Below, in pieces: positions 9,068 through 16,880 of a stretch of 64,000 nucleotides of DNA. How positions within the stretch are numbered: position 1 is the first letter of the stretch; the number at the start of each line of letters is the position of its first letter. Where the stretch lies: the NCBI RefSeq assembly GCF_016522535.1, contig NZ_JAEHOI010000005.1:62001-126000 (forward strand). The letters are read 5' to 3'. The DNA is from Leucobacter edaphi (GTDB lineage Bacteria > Actinomycetota > Actinomycetes > Actinomycetales > Microbacteriaceae). The translations under genes and the position numbers were made by a program. Under the pieces are notes generated by a model. The model made no database searches and was not told the DNA's origin. It saw only the letters and a program-made list of their open reading frames with translations.

Positions 9068-9601
9068 GTGTCGATGTCAATTCCTGGCGCAACGCCCGGT
9101 GGAGACGTCGCAGAAGGGCCTGTGGACGACGATTCGACGGCGGGGAGCGGCGAGATCGACCGAGATTCCGGGCCCCGCGGAGGCGCCGCGACCTCAGCGG
9201 CGCTCGAAGACCGCTACGGATCCGGCCGCCGGAATCGCTTCGACCGCCGTTTCGCCTGGTCGGCGGCCGGGATCCTGGTCGCTGCCGGGATCGGCTTCCT
9301 CGTGTTCAGCGGGTGGCAGAACCAGAATCAGATTTCTTTCCAGGACATCGGGCACACGGTGCGCGACGACGGCAGCGTCGACGCGAAGTTCGAGGTCAGC
9401 GCTCCGGCGAACACCCCCGTCGCGTGCGCGGTCGAGGCGCTGAACAAGGCGAAGGCGACCGTCGGCTGGAAAGTCGTCGAGCTGCCCGTCACCGAGGAAC
9501 GCACCCACGTCGTCACGACGAACGTCGTCACAACGAACCCGTCGACGGCAGTCTCCACCCGGACGTGCTGGGTGCTCGAGGGCGACGCGGCGAAGCGCTG
9601 A
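9068..9601 (+). CDS. DUF4307 membrane-anchored protein
   Basis: A 177-residue protein of the actinobacterial DUF4307 family, often found beside mca. There is a hydrophilic N-terminal tail of about 60 residues, one membrane segment (WSAAGILVAAGIGFLVFSG, about 62-80) and a C-terminal domain likely outside the membrane. That domain contains two cysteines (ACAVEAL and RTCWVLEG) that could form a disulfide. The GTG start follows an ideal GGAGGATTCC site. It is divergent from mca. Its biochemical role is unknown. Confidence 0.82.
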   Translation: MSMSIPGATPGGDVAEGPVDDDSTAGSGEIDRDSGPRGGAATSAALEDRYGSGRRNRFDRRFAWSAAGILVAAGIGFLVFSGWQNQNQISFQDIGHTVRDDGSVDAKFEVSAPANTPVACAVEALNKAKATVGWKVVELPVTEERTHVVTTNVVTTNPSTAVSTRTCWVLEGDAAKR

Positions 9602-9635
9602 GCGGCGGCTCACCGGCCCTGTCAGAGCCCGCTGA

Positions 9636-9670
9636 TAGACTTTGTCCCGCGCCCCGAGAGCTTCGGGGCG
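9636..9670 (+). promoter_or_regulatory. greA promoter -10 and leader hairpin
   Basis: TAGACT at 9636-9641 puts the start of transcription near 9648. An 8-bp hairpin (CGCCCCGA 9650-9657 with TCGGGGCG 9663-9670, 5-nt loop) begins almost at the 5' end, about 65 nt before the greA ATG. It is followed by TTGCCTGT and could act as a stabiliser or attenuator. Confidence 0.45.
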
Positions 9671-9734
9671 TTGCCTGTACCTCCACTCCCGGCGCTGAAG
9701 CAGCCCGGGTCCCCACAGAAAACGAGGATCGACT

Positions 9735-10220
9735 ATGGCCGAGCCCACCCAGACCTGGCTGACGCAGGAAGCCTACGACCGGCTCAAGGGCGAGCTGGAT
9801 GAGCTCGCCGGCCCGGGCCGCAAAGACATCGCCGCCCGCATCGAGGCCGCGCGCGAAGAGGGCGACCTCAAGGAGAACGGCGGCTACCACGCCGCGAAGG
9901 ACGAGCAGGGCAAGATGGAGGCGCGGATCCGCGACCTCGAGGAGCTGCTGAAGCACGCCGTCGTCGGCGAGGCCCCGAAGGCGAGCGGCGTCGTCGAGGT
10001 CGGCACGATCATCACCGCCGACATCTTCGGCGACGAGGAGCGCTTCCTGCTCGGCAACCGCGAGCTCGCGGACGGTTCCGACCTCGACGTCTACAGCGCC
10101 GAGAGCCCGCTCGGCGCGGCGATCGTCGGCCGCAAGGTCGGCGAGGAAGTCAGCTACGCCGCCCCGAACGGCAACCAGATCAGCGTCAAGATCCTGAACG
10201 TGGAGACCTACTCCGGCTAA
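9735..10220 (+). CDS. greA: Transcription elongation factor GreA
   Basis: GreA binds RNA polymerase through the secondary channel and stimulates cleavage of backtracked transcripts. The 161-residue length is standard. The N-terminal coiled-coil hairpin is clear (TQEAYDRLKGELDEL through MEARIRDLEELL), with the acidic tip around EEGDLKENGGYH (residues ~37-48). The C-terminal FKBP-like domain carries SPLGAAIVGRKVGEEVSYAAPNG. The ATG follows GAGGATCGACT. It is monocistronic, ended by a strong terminator. Confidence 0.95.
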   Translation: MAEPTQTWLTQEAYDRLKGELDELAGPGRKDIAARIEAAREEGDLKENGGYHAAKDEQGKMEARIRDLEELLKHAVVGEAPKASGVVEVGTIITADIFGDEERFLLGNRELADGSDLDVYSAESPLGAAIVGRKVGEEVSYAAPNGNQISVKILNVETYSG

Positions 10221-10236
10221 TCGCCCGGCCCCACGC

Positions 10237-10283
10237 GAGAGCCCCGCGCCCGACCCGCACTGCGCGGTCGGCGCGGGGCTCTC
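10237..10283. terminator. Strong bidirectional terminator, greA / permease
   Basis: An inverted repeat of about 18 bp (GAGAGCCCCGCGCC.. paired with ..GGCGCGGGGCTCTC, one bulged C) fills the gap between the convergent greA and APC permease genes. Confidence 0.85.
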
Positions 10284-10288
10284 GACGC

Positions 10289-11701
10289 TTACTCGCTCAT
10301 GCCGACGTTCATCGGCCCGGTCAGGTCTGGCGCGTTCGCCCGGAAGCAGCGCGTCTTCACGATGAGATAGAGAAGACCGATAGCGAGCCAGATTCCGCCG
10401 ATGATCATGGAGATCCGGTCGAGGCTGAACCAGAGCCCGAGGTTGATCGCGACGCCGACCGCAGGGACGAGGACGTAGCCGAGCCACGTGCCGGTCGTGT
10501 GCCGCTTCATGAAGCGAAAGAACATGAAGATCACCGACAGGTTCACGAAGATGAAGGCGATGAACGCGCCGAAGTTGATCATCGAGGCGGCCTGATCGAG
10601 GTCGACGAAAACGGCGGTCAGCGCGATCGCCGCGACGAGAAGGACATTCCACACGGGCACGCCCGTGTTCGGGTTCACGCTCCCGAAGAGCCGTCTTGGC
10701 AGGGCGCCGTCGCGGCCCATCGCGTAGAGCAGGCGCGCTGCACTCATCTGCTGGGTGATCCCGCAGCCGAGCACGGCCATCATGTATCCGCCAACAAAGA
10801 TCGCCTGGAATGCCGCACCACCGATGTACCTCGCGATCTCGGGTGAGGCGCCCACGATGTCGCCGAGCTGCGATACGTCCGGGAACAGGGTCTGCATGAC
10901 GTAGGTCACGGAAACGAAGAACGCGCCTGCGACGGCGATGATGATGAAGATCGCTCGCGGAATGTCTTTCGTGGGCCGCTCGGCCTCCTCGGCGAGGGTT
11001 GAGACGGCGTCGAATCCCAGGAATGAGAGTGCGAGGATCGCGGCCCCCGCGGTGATCGCGGCGGCTTGCACGTCACTCGAGATGAACGGGCGGATCGTGA
11101 ACGACGCTCCGTTCGCCCCGTTCACGATGTTCGCCACGGCGAGAACGACGAACACCACGGCGACGACGAGCTGGATCGAAACCAGCAGAACGTTCATCTT
11201 CGCGGCAAGTTTCACACCGACGAGGTTGAGGGCCGTACAGATTCCGACCGTGAGCAGCACCCAGACCCAGAACGGCACCTCCGGGAACACCGCGCCCATG
11301 TAGATCGCCGACAGGATCGCGTTGATCATCGGCAGGAGCAAGTAGTCGAGCGTCGCCGCCCAACCCACGAGAAAGCCGAGGTGCGCATTGATCGCCTCCT
11401 TCGCGTAGGTGTACGCGGACCCGGCGACCGGGAAGAAGCGCACCATGCGCGAGTAGCTGAACGCGGTGAACAACACCGCCACCATCACGACGAGGTAGGC
11501 GAGGGGGACGTGGCCGTGGGTGACGTCGGCGACGATGCCGAACATGTCGAAGACGGCGAGCGGGGCCATGTAGGCGAGGCCGATAAACACGAGGTGGCGG
11601 AGCTTCAGCGTGCGCTTCAAGCTTCCCTGATCGTGCGCAATTTCGTGCGCGATCTGATCGTCGCCCGCGGCGACAGCTGAGTGGGATGGCAATGTCGACA
11701 T
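10289..11701 (-). CDS. APC-superfamily amino acid permease
   Basis: A 470-residue transporter with about twelve hydrophobic helices. The first helix begins RHLVFIGLAYMAPLAVFDMFG and contains the unwound-helix GxAxMAP pattern of the amino acid/polyamine/organocation superfamily; GFDAVSTLAEEAERPTKDIPRAI (helix 6) is the other hallmark. It probably imports an amino acid or amine. It lies downstream of the amidohydrolase gene on the same strand (160-bp spacer), so it likely carries the substrate or product of that enzyme and is likely under the same TetR control. AAGAAGAG precedes the ATG. Confidence 0.88.
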   Translation of the reverse strand: MSTLPSHSAVAAGDDQIAHEIAHDQGSLKRTLKLRHLVFIGLAYMAPLAVFDMFGIVADVTHGHVPLAYLVVMVAVLFTAFSYSRMVRFFPVAGSAYTYAKEAINAHLGFLVGWAATLDYLLLPMINAILSAIYMGAVFPEVPFWVWVLLTVGICTALNLVGVKLAAKMNVLLVSIQLVVAVVFVVLAVANIVNGANGASFTIRPFISSDVQAAAITAGAAILALSFLGFDAVSTLAEEAERPTKDIPRAIFIIIAVAGAFFVSVTYVMQTLFPDVSQLGDIVGASPEIARYIGGAAFQAIFVGGYMMAVLGCGITQQMSAARLLYAMGRDGALPRRLFGSVNPNTGVPVWNVLLVAAIALTAVFVDLDQAASMINFGAFIAFIFVNLSVIFMFFRFMKRHTTGTWLGYVLVPAVGVAINLGLWFSLDRISMIIGGIWLAIGLLYLIVKTRCFRANAPDLTGPMNVGMSE

Positions 11702-11861
11702 CGTTGTCTCTTCTTCGTGCGTTTCGGGTGCTTCGTGCGGTGCGCGGAGCGAGTGGGTTTGGTGGGAGTGAATCAGGATCGGGATTGGGGTTTTGTTCGG
11801 CCAGAGCGTTCAGCCGGCGGCCGAGCGGAGCGGCGGGGCAACCAAACCCCGCCCCTCCGAC

Positions 11862-13619
11862 TCAGTGAGCGTGCGCGTGCCCGCCGCCGTGCGCGTGATC
11901 GTGGCCGTGCGCGCCGTGCGAGGCGTCGCCAGCGGGCTCGCCGCAGGACTGGCCGGCACCGCCCGGGTCCTGGGAGCGCGCCGCGACAGCGACGCCGCCC
12001 ATCTCGCCGCGGGCGTCGTGGATCGCGGCGCCTCCGACGATGGTGAGGTCGGCCTGCTGCTCGAGCAGCTCGGCCGGCTCCATCGCGTAGAGGTCGCCCG
12101 ACCAGACGACGAGATCGGCGAGCGCGCCGACCGTGATCGCGCCGAGCCCGCCCTCGTGGTGGAAGGCCTCGGCGCCGCCGAGCGTGTACGCCTGCAGCGC
12201 GCGGTCGAGGTCGAGCCGCTCGTCGGTGGTCCAGGCGTCGCTGCCGTCGAGGCGGGCGCGAGTCATTGCACTGTAAAGCCCGATCAGGGGATCCATCTCG
12301 CCGACCTGCCAGTCGCTCGAGAAGGTCACGCGCGCGCCGGAGTCGATCATCGACTTGAAGCGCCAGGCGCGATCCCAGCGGGCCTCGCCGACGTTCTCCA
12401 TCCAGGTGCCGGCAACGAGGTCGGGCGAGGCGTGGCGGGGCTGCATCGCGGCGACGACGCCGAGCTCGGCGAAACGGGCGAGGTCCTGCGGGGCGAGGCA
12501 CTCGACGTGCACGATGCCGTGGCGGGCGTCGCGCACACCGTTGGCGCGCTGCGCGGCCTCGATCGAGTCGAGCGTGAGCTGGATGCCCCAGTCGCCGGTG
12601 GCGTGCGTGTGCACCTGATAGCCGAGGCGATCGAGCTCGACGAACAGCTTCTGGAACTCCGTCGGCTCGAGGCTCGTGTGGCCGCGGTGGCCGGGGCGGT
12701 TCGCGTAGTCCTCGAGCATGGCTGCGGTGTGCGGCTCGATCACGTCGTCGGCGTAGAGCTTCACGGGGCCGAGCTTGAAGCGCTCGTGCTGCGGGGTCTC
12801 GCGAATCGCGTCGGTGATGCGGCGGCGGAAGTCGCCATCGGCGCCGACGGGGTGGTAGATCGCGGCGATCGTGCGGGAGGTGAGCTTGCCCTCCCGCTCG
12901 GCGCGGGCGAAGAGGTCGAGCTCTGCGAGCGGGACCTGCGGCTCCACGACCGTCGTAATGCCCGATCGTGCGGCCATTTCGAGGCTGTTCACGATCTTCC
13001 GGTAGCGCCGGTCGGGCGAGTACATGGGGATGTCGCGCTGGAGCTCCGCGAGGCCGTCGATCGTCATGGCGCTCGTGTAGAAGTCGGTCACCCAGCCGGT
13101 CGGCTCCCCCGTTGAGGGGTCGATCTCGGGGTTGCCCCAGGCGATGTCGCCGCCGTTCAGGATCCCGAGCTTCGCGAGCGCCGGGCGATTGAGCCACACC
13201 GAGTGCTGATCGTAGGTGGTGATGAAGACGGGGCGGTCGGTGACGCCCACGAGGTCGTCCGCGTTGGGGCGGCGGCCCTCGACCACGGAGTAGAGCGCGT
13301 TCTCGGCGCAGATCCAGTCGAGCTCGGGGTGCGTCTCGGCGAACTCGGCGATGCGGGAGCGCACGACGTCGAGGCTCTGCACCTGGTCGAGGCTCACGGC
13401 GAGGTCGTCGAAGCCGAGCAGGAGATGGTTGTGGGTGTCGGCGACGCCCGGGCTGAGGAGGCGCCCCTCGAGCTGGACCGTGCGGGAGGCGCTCGGGGCG
13501 TCGGCAGCTGGACCGGCGTAGGCGATCCGGCCGTCGGTCACCCCGACCGCCTCGACCCACGGGTTCTCCGGGTCGAAGGTCCGGATCGGTCCGCCCGTGA
13601 AGAGTGTGTCCACCGCCAT
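11862..13619 (-). CDS. Amidohydrolase family protein (YtcJ-like) with His-rich tail
   Basis: A 585-residue amidohydrolase of the YtcJ/imidazolonepropionase-like branch, with LLSPGVADTHNHLLLGF as the HxH metal motif (His-Asn-His), HTHATGDWGIQLTLDSIEAAQ and FSSDWQVGEMDPL (catalytic Asp region). Family members hydrolyse N-formyl, amide or exoenamine bonds; the substrate here is unknown. The last ~20 residues are His/Gly/Ala-rich (HGHDHAHGGGHAHAH), unusual and probably metal-binding. ATG 13619 is chosen because AGGAG lies 7 nt upstream; the open frame extends 11 codons further. It is divergent from the TetR gene with a palindromic operator between them, and upstream of the permease gene. Confidence 0.85.
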   Translation of the reverse strand: MAVDTLFTGGPIRTFDPENPWVEAVGVTDGRIAYAGPAADAPSASRTVQLEGRLLSPGVADTHNHLLLGFDDLAVSLDQVQSLDVVRSRIAEFAETHPELDWICAENALYSVVEGRRPNADDLVGVTDRPVFITTYDQHSVWLNRPALAKLGILNGGDIAWGNPEIDPSTGEPTGWVTDFYTSAMTIDGLAELQRDIPMYSPDRRYRKIVNSLEMAARSGITTVVEPQVPLAELDLFARAEREGKLTSRTIAAIYHPVGADGDFRRRITDAIRETPQHERFKLGPVKLYADDVIEPHTAAMLEDYANRPGHRGHTSLEPTEFQKLFVELDRLGYQVHTHATGDWGIQLTLDSIEAAQRANGVRDARHGIVHVECLAPQDLARFAELGVVAAMQPRHASPDLVAGTWMENVGEARWDRAWRFKSMIDSGARVTFSSDWQVGEMDPLIGLYSAMTRARLDGSDAWTTDERLDLDRALQAYTLGGAEAFHHEGGLGAITVGALADLVVWSGDLYAMEPAELLEQQADLTIVGGAAIHDARGEMGGVAVAARSQDPGGAGQSCGEPAGDASHGAHGHDHAHGGGHAHAH

Positions 13620-13665
13620 GATTGCTCCTGCTTTTCCGCCCGTGCGGGCCACCTCGTCGAGTTCT

Positions 13666-13692
13666 TTTACTCCAGAGTAAATTAATTTACTC
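13666..13692. promoter_or_regulatory. TetR-type operator in the divergent promoter region
   Basis: An A/T-rich island in very G+C-rich DNA. GAGTAAATTAATTTACTC (13675-13692) is a perfect 18-bp palindrome, and a further TTTACTC half-site at 13666-13672 pairs with AGTAAA to make an overlapping TTTACT-CCAG-AGTAAA repeat. It lies 46 bp upstream of the amidohydrolase start and 75 bp upstream of the TetR gene, the expected place for the local repressor to act on both. Confidence 0.8.
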
Positions 13693-13767
13693 GAATGTCA
13701 AGAAACCTCTTTCTCCCGGTCAGCTCGCCGGACTGGGTGCGCAGCGGAAAGTGGCATACTGGCAGGC

Positions 13768-14373
13768 ATGGCACGCCCGAGCACGCAGAAGCAGCGCCGC
13801 GCCGAGGTCGTCGATGCGGCGCTCGAGGCGGCGGCGCATCACGGGCTCCGCAACCTGTCCCTCACGGACGTGGCGAATCAGGCCGGCGTCACCAGAGGCG
13901 CGCTGCTCTACTACTACGAGGACCTCGACGCGATCCTCGTCGAGGCGCACGCCGCGGGCATGGAGCGCGTCGGCGCCGAGCGGGCGAAGCGCGTGTCCCA
14001 GGAGACGGGGGCGGCGGCGAAGCTGCGCGTCGCGATCGAGCACGGCCTTCCGAGCGGCCCGGACGACGCGCTCATGCGGTTGCTCTACGAGTTCGACGTG
14101 CTCGCGGGGAAGTCCCCGCTCCACGATGAGCTCGTGCAGCGCCTCTACGGCGAGCAACTGGGGCTCTACCGCGAGATCCTCGCGGAGGGCGCCGCGAGCG
14201 GGGAGTTCTCCCTGCGGGGCGCGATCGACGACATCGCGATGAACTTCGTCGCGCTCGAGGACGCGTACGGCCTGCACATCGTGGCTGGCGGCAGCATCAC
14301 GGTCGCCGATGCCCGCCGGGCGATCGCGCTCTCCGCCGCGCAGGCCGGCGCGCCGCTCGACGAAACCGCCTGA
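13768..14373 (+). CDS. TetR/AcrR-family transcriptional regulator
   Basis: A 201-residue one-domain-plus-ligand-pocket repressor. The N-terminal helix-turn-helix spans about residues 8-55 (LSLTDVANQAGVTRGALLYYYEDLDAIL, with the YYY-D recognition-helix end typical of TetR). The C-terminal part resembles the TetR_C_6/BetI-like ligand domain. CATACT 7 nt before the ATG suggests a leaderless transcript. It is divergent from the amidohydrolase-permease unit and probably represses it and itself through the 18-bp palindrome. The inducer is presumably a substrate of the catabolic unit. Confidence 0.9.
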   Translation: MARPSTQKQRRAEVVDAALEAAAHHGLRNLSLTDVANQAGVTRGALLYYYEDLDAILVEAHAAGMERVGAERAKRVSQETGAAAKLRVAIEHGLPSGPDDALMRLLYEFDVLAGKSPLHDELVQRLYGEQLGLYREILAEGAASGEFSLRGAIDDIAMNFVALEDAYGLHIVAGGSITVADARRAIALSAAQAGAPLDETA

Positions 14374-14395
14374 TCGCGGCCGTTACCGCGCGCCG

Positions 14396-15640
14396 CTAAT
14401 ACTTCTCGCCGACGCGGACCGTGTACCCGGCATCGCGCAGCGCCTGCGCGACCTCCTCGCCGTGCTCGTGCCCGCGTGTCTCGATGTGGAGCTCCAGCTC
14501 CACCTCGCTGACCGGGAGTTCCGTGGCGTGGCGGGTGTGGATCACCTCGACGACGTTCGCGTTCGCCTCGGCGACGATCGAGGCCGTGCGCACGAGCTGG
14601 CCCGGCACGTCGGGGAGCAGGATCCGGAGCTTCATGTAGCGCGCGGATGCCGCGAGGCCGTGACCGATGACGCGCTGCAGCAGCAGCGGATCGATGTTGC
14701 CGCCCGACAGGATCGTCGCGACAGGCCCCTCCGAGGTGATCTTGCCCGCGAGGATCGCCGCGACGCCCGCCGCGCCGGCCGGCTCGACGACGAGCTTCGC
14801 CCGCTCGAGCAGCATGACGATCGCGCGCGCGATGTCGTCGTCGCTGACGGTCACGACCTCGTCGACGAATTCCTGCACGACCTGGAAGTTGCGGACGCCG
14901 GGCCGGGCGACCGCGATGCCGTCGGCGATCGTCGAGCGCGTGCGGATCGTGACGGGCTCCCCCGCGGCGAGGGAGGTCGGGAACGGCGCGGCGTTCTCCG
15001 CCTGGACGCCGATGATCTTGACCTCGCGCCCGTTCGCGGCCGCCCACTGCTTCGCGGCAGCCGCGACACCGGCGATGAGCCCGCCGCCGCCGATGGGGAC
15101 GACGATCGTCGCGATATCGGGCGCCTCGTCGAACATCTCGAGGGCGATCGTGCCCTGGCCCTCGATCACCGCAGGATCGTCGAACGGCGGGATGAACACC
15201 GCGCCCGTCTCACGGACGAACTCCTGGGCGGCCTGGTTCGTTTCGTCGAAACCGGATCCCACGAGCTGCACGTCCGCACCGTAGTTGCGGGTGGCCTGCA
15301 GCTTCGGCAGCGCGACGCCGAGGGGCATGAAGATCGTGGCCTTGATCCCGAGCTCGCGCGCGGCGTACGCGACTCCCTGCGCGTGATTGCCCGCGGAGGC
15401 GGCGACGACGCCGCGCGCCCGCTCCTCCTCCGTGAGGCGGGTGAGGCGGTTGTAGGCGCCGCGAAGCTTGTACGCGCCGGTGCGCTGCAGGTTCTCGCAC
15501 TTGAGGTAGACGCGCGGAACTCCGAGCCCCTCGGCGAGAAATCGAGAGGACTCGAGGGGCGTGCGACGGGTGACCCGGTGTACGACCTCCCTGGCGCGCG
15601 CGAACTCTTCGAGCGTGGGGACCTGGTACTGCTCGCTCAT
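14396..15640 (-). CDS. ilvA: Threonine ammonia-lyase with ACT domain
   Basis: A PLP enzyme that deaminates threonine to 2-oxobutanoate, the first step toward isoleucine. It has 414 residues. The PLP lysine is Lys58 in LQRTGAYKLRGAYN, the substrate/phosphate loop PIGGGGLIAGVA follows, and a single ACT regulatory domain occupies about 330-414 (DVPGQLVRTASIVAEANANVVEVIHTR). This arrangement is that of the shorter IlvA/TdcB-like class. It may also act on serine. It starts directly (0 bp) after the stop of the AI-2E-family gene, so the two form an operon. Convergent with tetR. Confidence 0.92.
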   Translation of the reverse strand: MSEQYQVPTLEEFARAREVVHRVTRRTPLESSRFLAEGLGVPRVYLKCENLQRTGAYKLRGAYNRLTRLTEEERARGVVAASAGNHAQGVAYAARELGIKATIFMPLGVALPKLQATRNYGADVQLVGSGFDETNQAAQEFVRETGAVFIPPFDDPAVIEGQGTIALEMFDEAPDIATIVVPIGGGGLIAGVAAAAKQWAAANGREVKIIGVQAENAAPFPTSLAAGEPVTIRTRSTIADGIAVARPGVRNFQVVQEFVDEVVTVSDDDIARAIVMLLERAKLVVEPAGAAGVAAILAGKITSEGPVATILSGGNIDPLLLQRVIGHGLAASARYMKLRILLPDVPGQLVRTASIVAEANANVVEVIHTRHATELPVSEVELELHIETRGHEHGEEVAQALRDAGYTVRVGEKY

Positions 15641-16849
15641 CTACTTGTTCTCTTTCCGACGGAGGCGTGCGACGTTCTTGGCGCGGTGCTTGGCTCGCGA
15701 GTGGAGCTTCTCGTGTCTGTGGTATTCGGCGACGGGATCCACGCCGGGGTCCCATCCCTTGTTCACGAGGACGTTGACGATCGAGTTCGCGGCGGCGGTG
15801 AGCGGCACGGCGAAGAGCGCGCCGGGGATGCCCGCGAGGAGCGCGCCGGTCGACACGGCGAGCACGACGCCCAGCGGGTGCACGCGCACCGCGTTGCCCA
15901 TGACGAGCGGCTGCAGGATGTGGCCCTCGATCTGATTGACGAGGATCACCACGCACACCATGATGAGCGCGTTGACCGGGCCGTTGTAGATGAGCGCGAC
16001 GAACGCGGCGAGCGCACCGGTGGAGATCGCGCCGAGGAACGGGATGAAGGAGCCGAGGAAGACGAGGATCGCGATCGGGATCGGGAGCGGCACCCCGAGG
16101 AGCGCCGCACCGATGCCGATGCCCACCGCGTCGACGAAGGCCACGAAGATCTGCACGCGGACGTAGCTGCCGACCGACACCCAGCCGGCGCGACCGGCGG
16201 CGTCGACGGGGGCGTGAGCGTTCGCCGGCAGGAAGCCGAGCACCCAGTTCCAGATGCGTTTGCCGTCGATCAGCAGGAAGATCAGGGAGAACAGCGTCAG
16301 CAGCGATCCCGTGACGAGCTGGCCCGCCGTCGTGGCGATGCCCAGGGCGCCGTTCCAGATCTCGGACTGGTGGCCCTCAATCGTCTTGACGACCTGCTGC
16401 ACGGCGTTGTCGAGCTGCTGGGCGGTGATGCCGATGCTGTTGCTCTCGAGCCAGTGTTTCGCCTCCCACCAGACCTCCTCGCTCCGCTTCGCGAGATCGT
16501 CGAAGCCGTTTCGGAGCTGCGTGACGATGAGGGTGATGAGCACCCACATCGCGGAGATGAAGGCCGCGAGCGCGGCGATGACGCCGACCGACTTCGGTGC
16601 CCCGCGACGCTCGAACCAGCGCACGATCGGCGAGAGCAGCGCGGTGAGGAGGATCGCGATGAAGACGGGGATCACGATGATCCGCACCTGGACGATCAGC
16701 CACAGGAACGCCGCGGAGGCGAGCCCGATCGCGACGAGGCGCCACGACCACGCGGCGGCGACACGGACGCCGAGGGGCAGCTCCCCTGCGGCGTCATCGA
16801 CCGGCCGCTGCGTTTCCGGCAGCCCGTTGCCCTCTTTCCGCTGTTCCAC
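15641..16849 (-). CDS. AI-2E family transporter
   Basis: A 402-residue polytopic protein of the AI-2E (PerM/YdiK/TqsA) family, with about eight membrane segments, a large soluble segment between about residues 130 and 200, and the family block VLVFLGSFIPFLGAISTGALAAFVALIYNGPVNALIMVCVVILVNQIEGHILQPLVMG (shown here only to mark its position, 270-330, with the conserved PFLG, NQIEGH and P residues). The family name reflects one member affecting AI-2; many others are cation antiporters, so a signalling role cannot be assumed although luxS lies 15 kb away. GTG start after AGGAT. Directly upstream of ilvA. Confidence 0.85.
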   Translation of the reverse strand: MEQRKEGNGLPETQRPVDDAAGELPLGVRVAAAWSWRLVAIGLASAAFLWLIVQVRIIVIPVFIAILLTALLSPIVRWFERRGAPKSVGVIAALAAFISAMWVLITLIVTQLRNGFDDLAKRSEEVWWEAKHWLESNSIGITAQQLDNAVQQVVKTIEGHQSEIWNGALGIATTAGQLVTGSLLTLFSLIFLLIDGKRIWNWVLGFLPANAHAPVDAAGRAGWVSVGSYVRVQIFVAFVDAVGIGIGAALLGVPLPIPIAILVFLGSFIPFLGAISTGALAAFVALIYNGPVNALIMVCVVILVNQIEGHILQPLVMGNAVRVHPLGVVLAVSTGALLAGIPGALFAVPLTAAANSIVNVLVNKGWDPGVDPVAEYHRHEKLHSRAKHRAKNVARLRRKENK

Positions 16850-16880
16850 GCGTCAATCCTAGCGACCGGCGTATGCCTGG

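Noticed and set aside
15641-16849. AI-2 transport unit together with luxS
   Set aside because: The AI-2E family name does not prove AI-2 transport; the gene is 15 kb away, coupled to ilvA, and no other AI-2 gene is seen.
16850-16880. T-box or attenuator before ilvA
   Set aside because: ilvA begins directly after the upstream gene and no leader or Ile/Val-rich peptide is visible.
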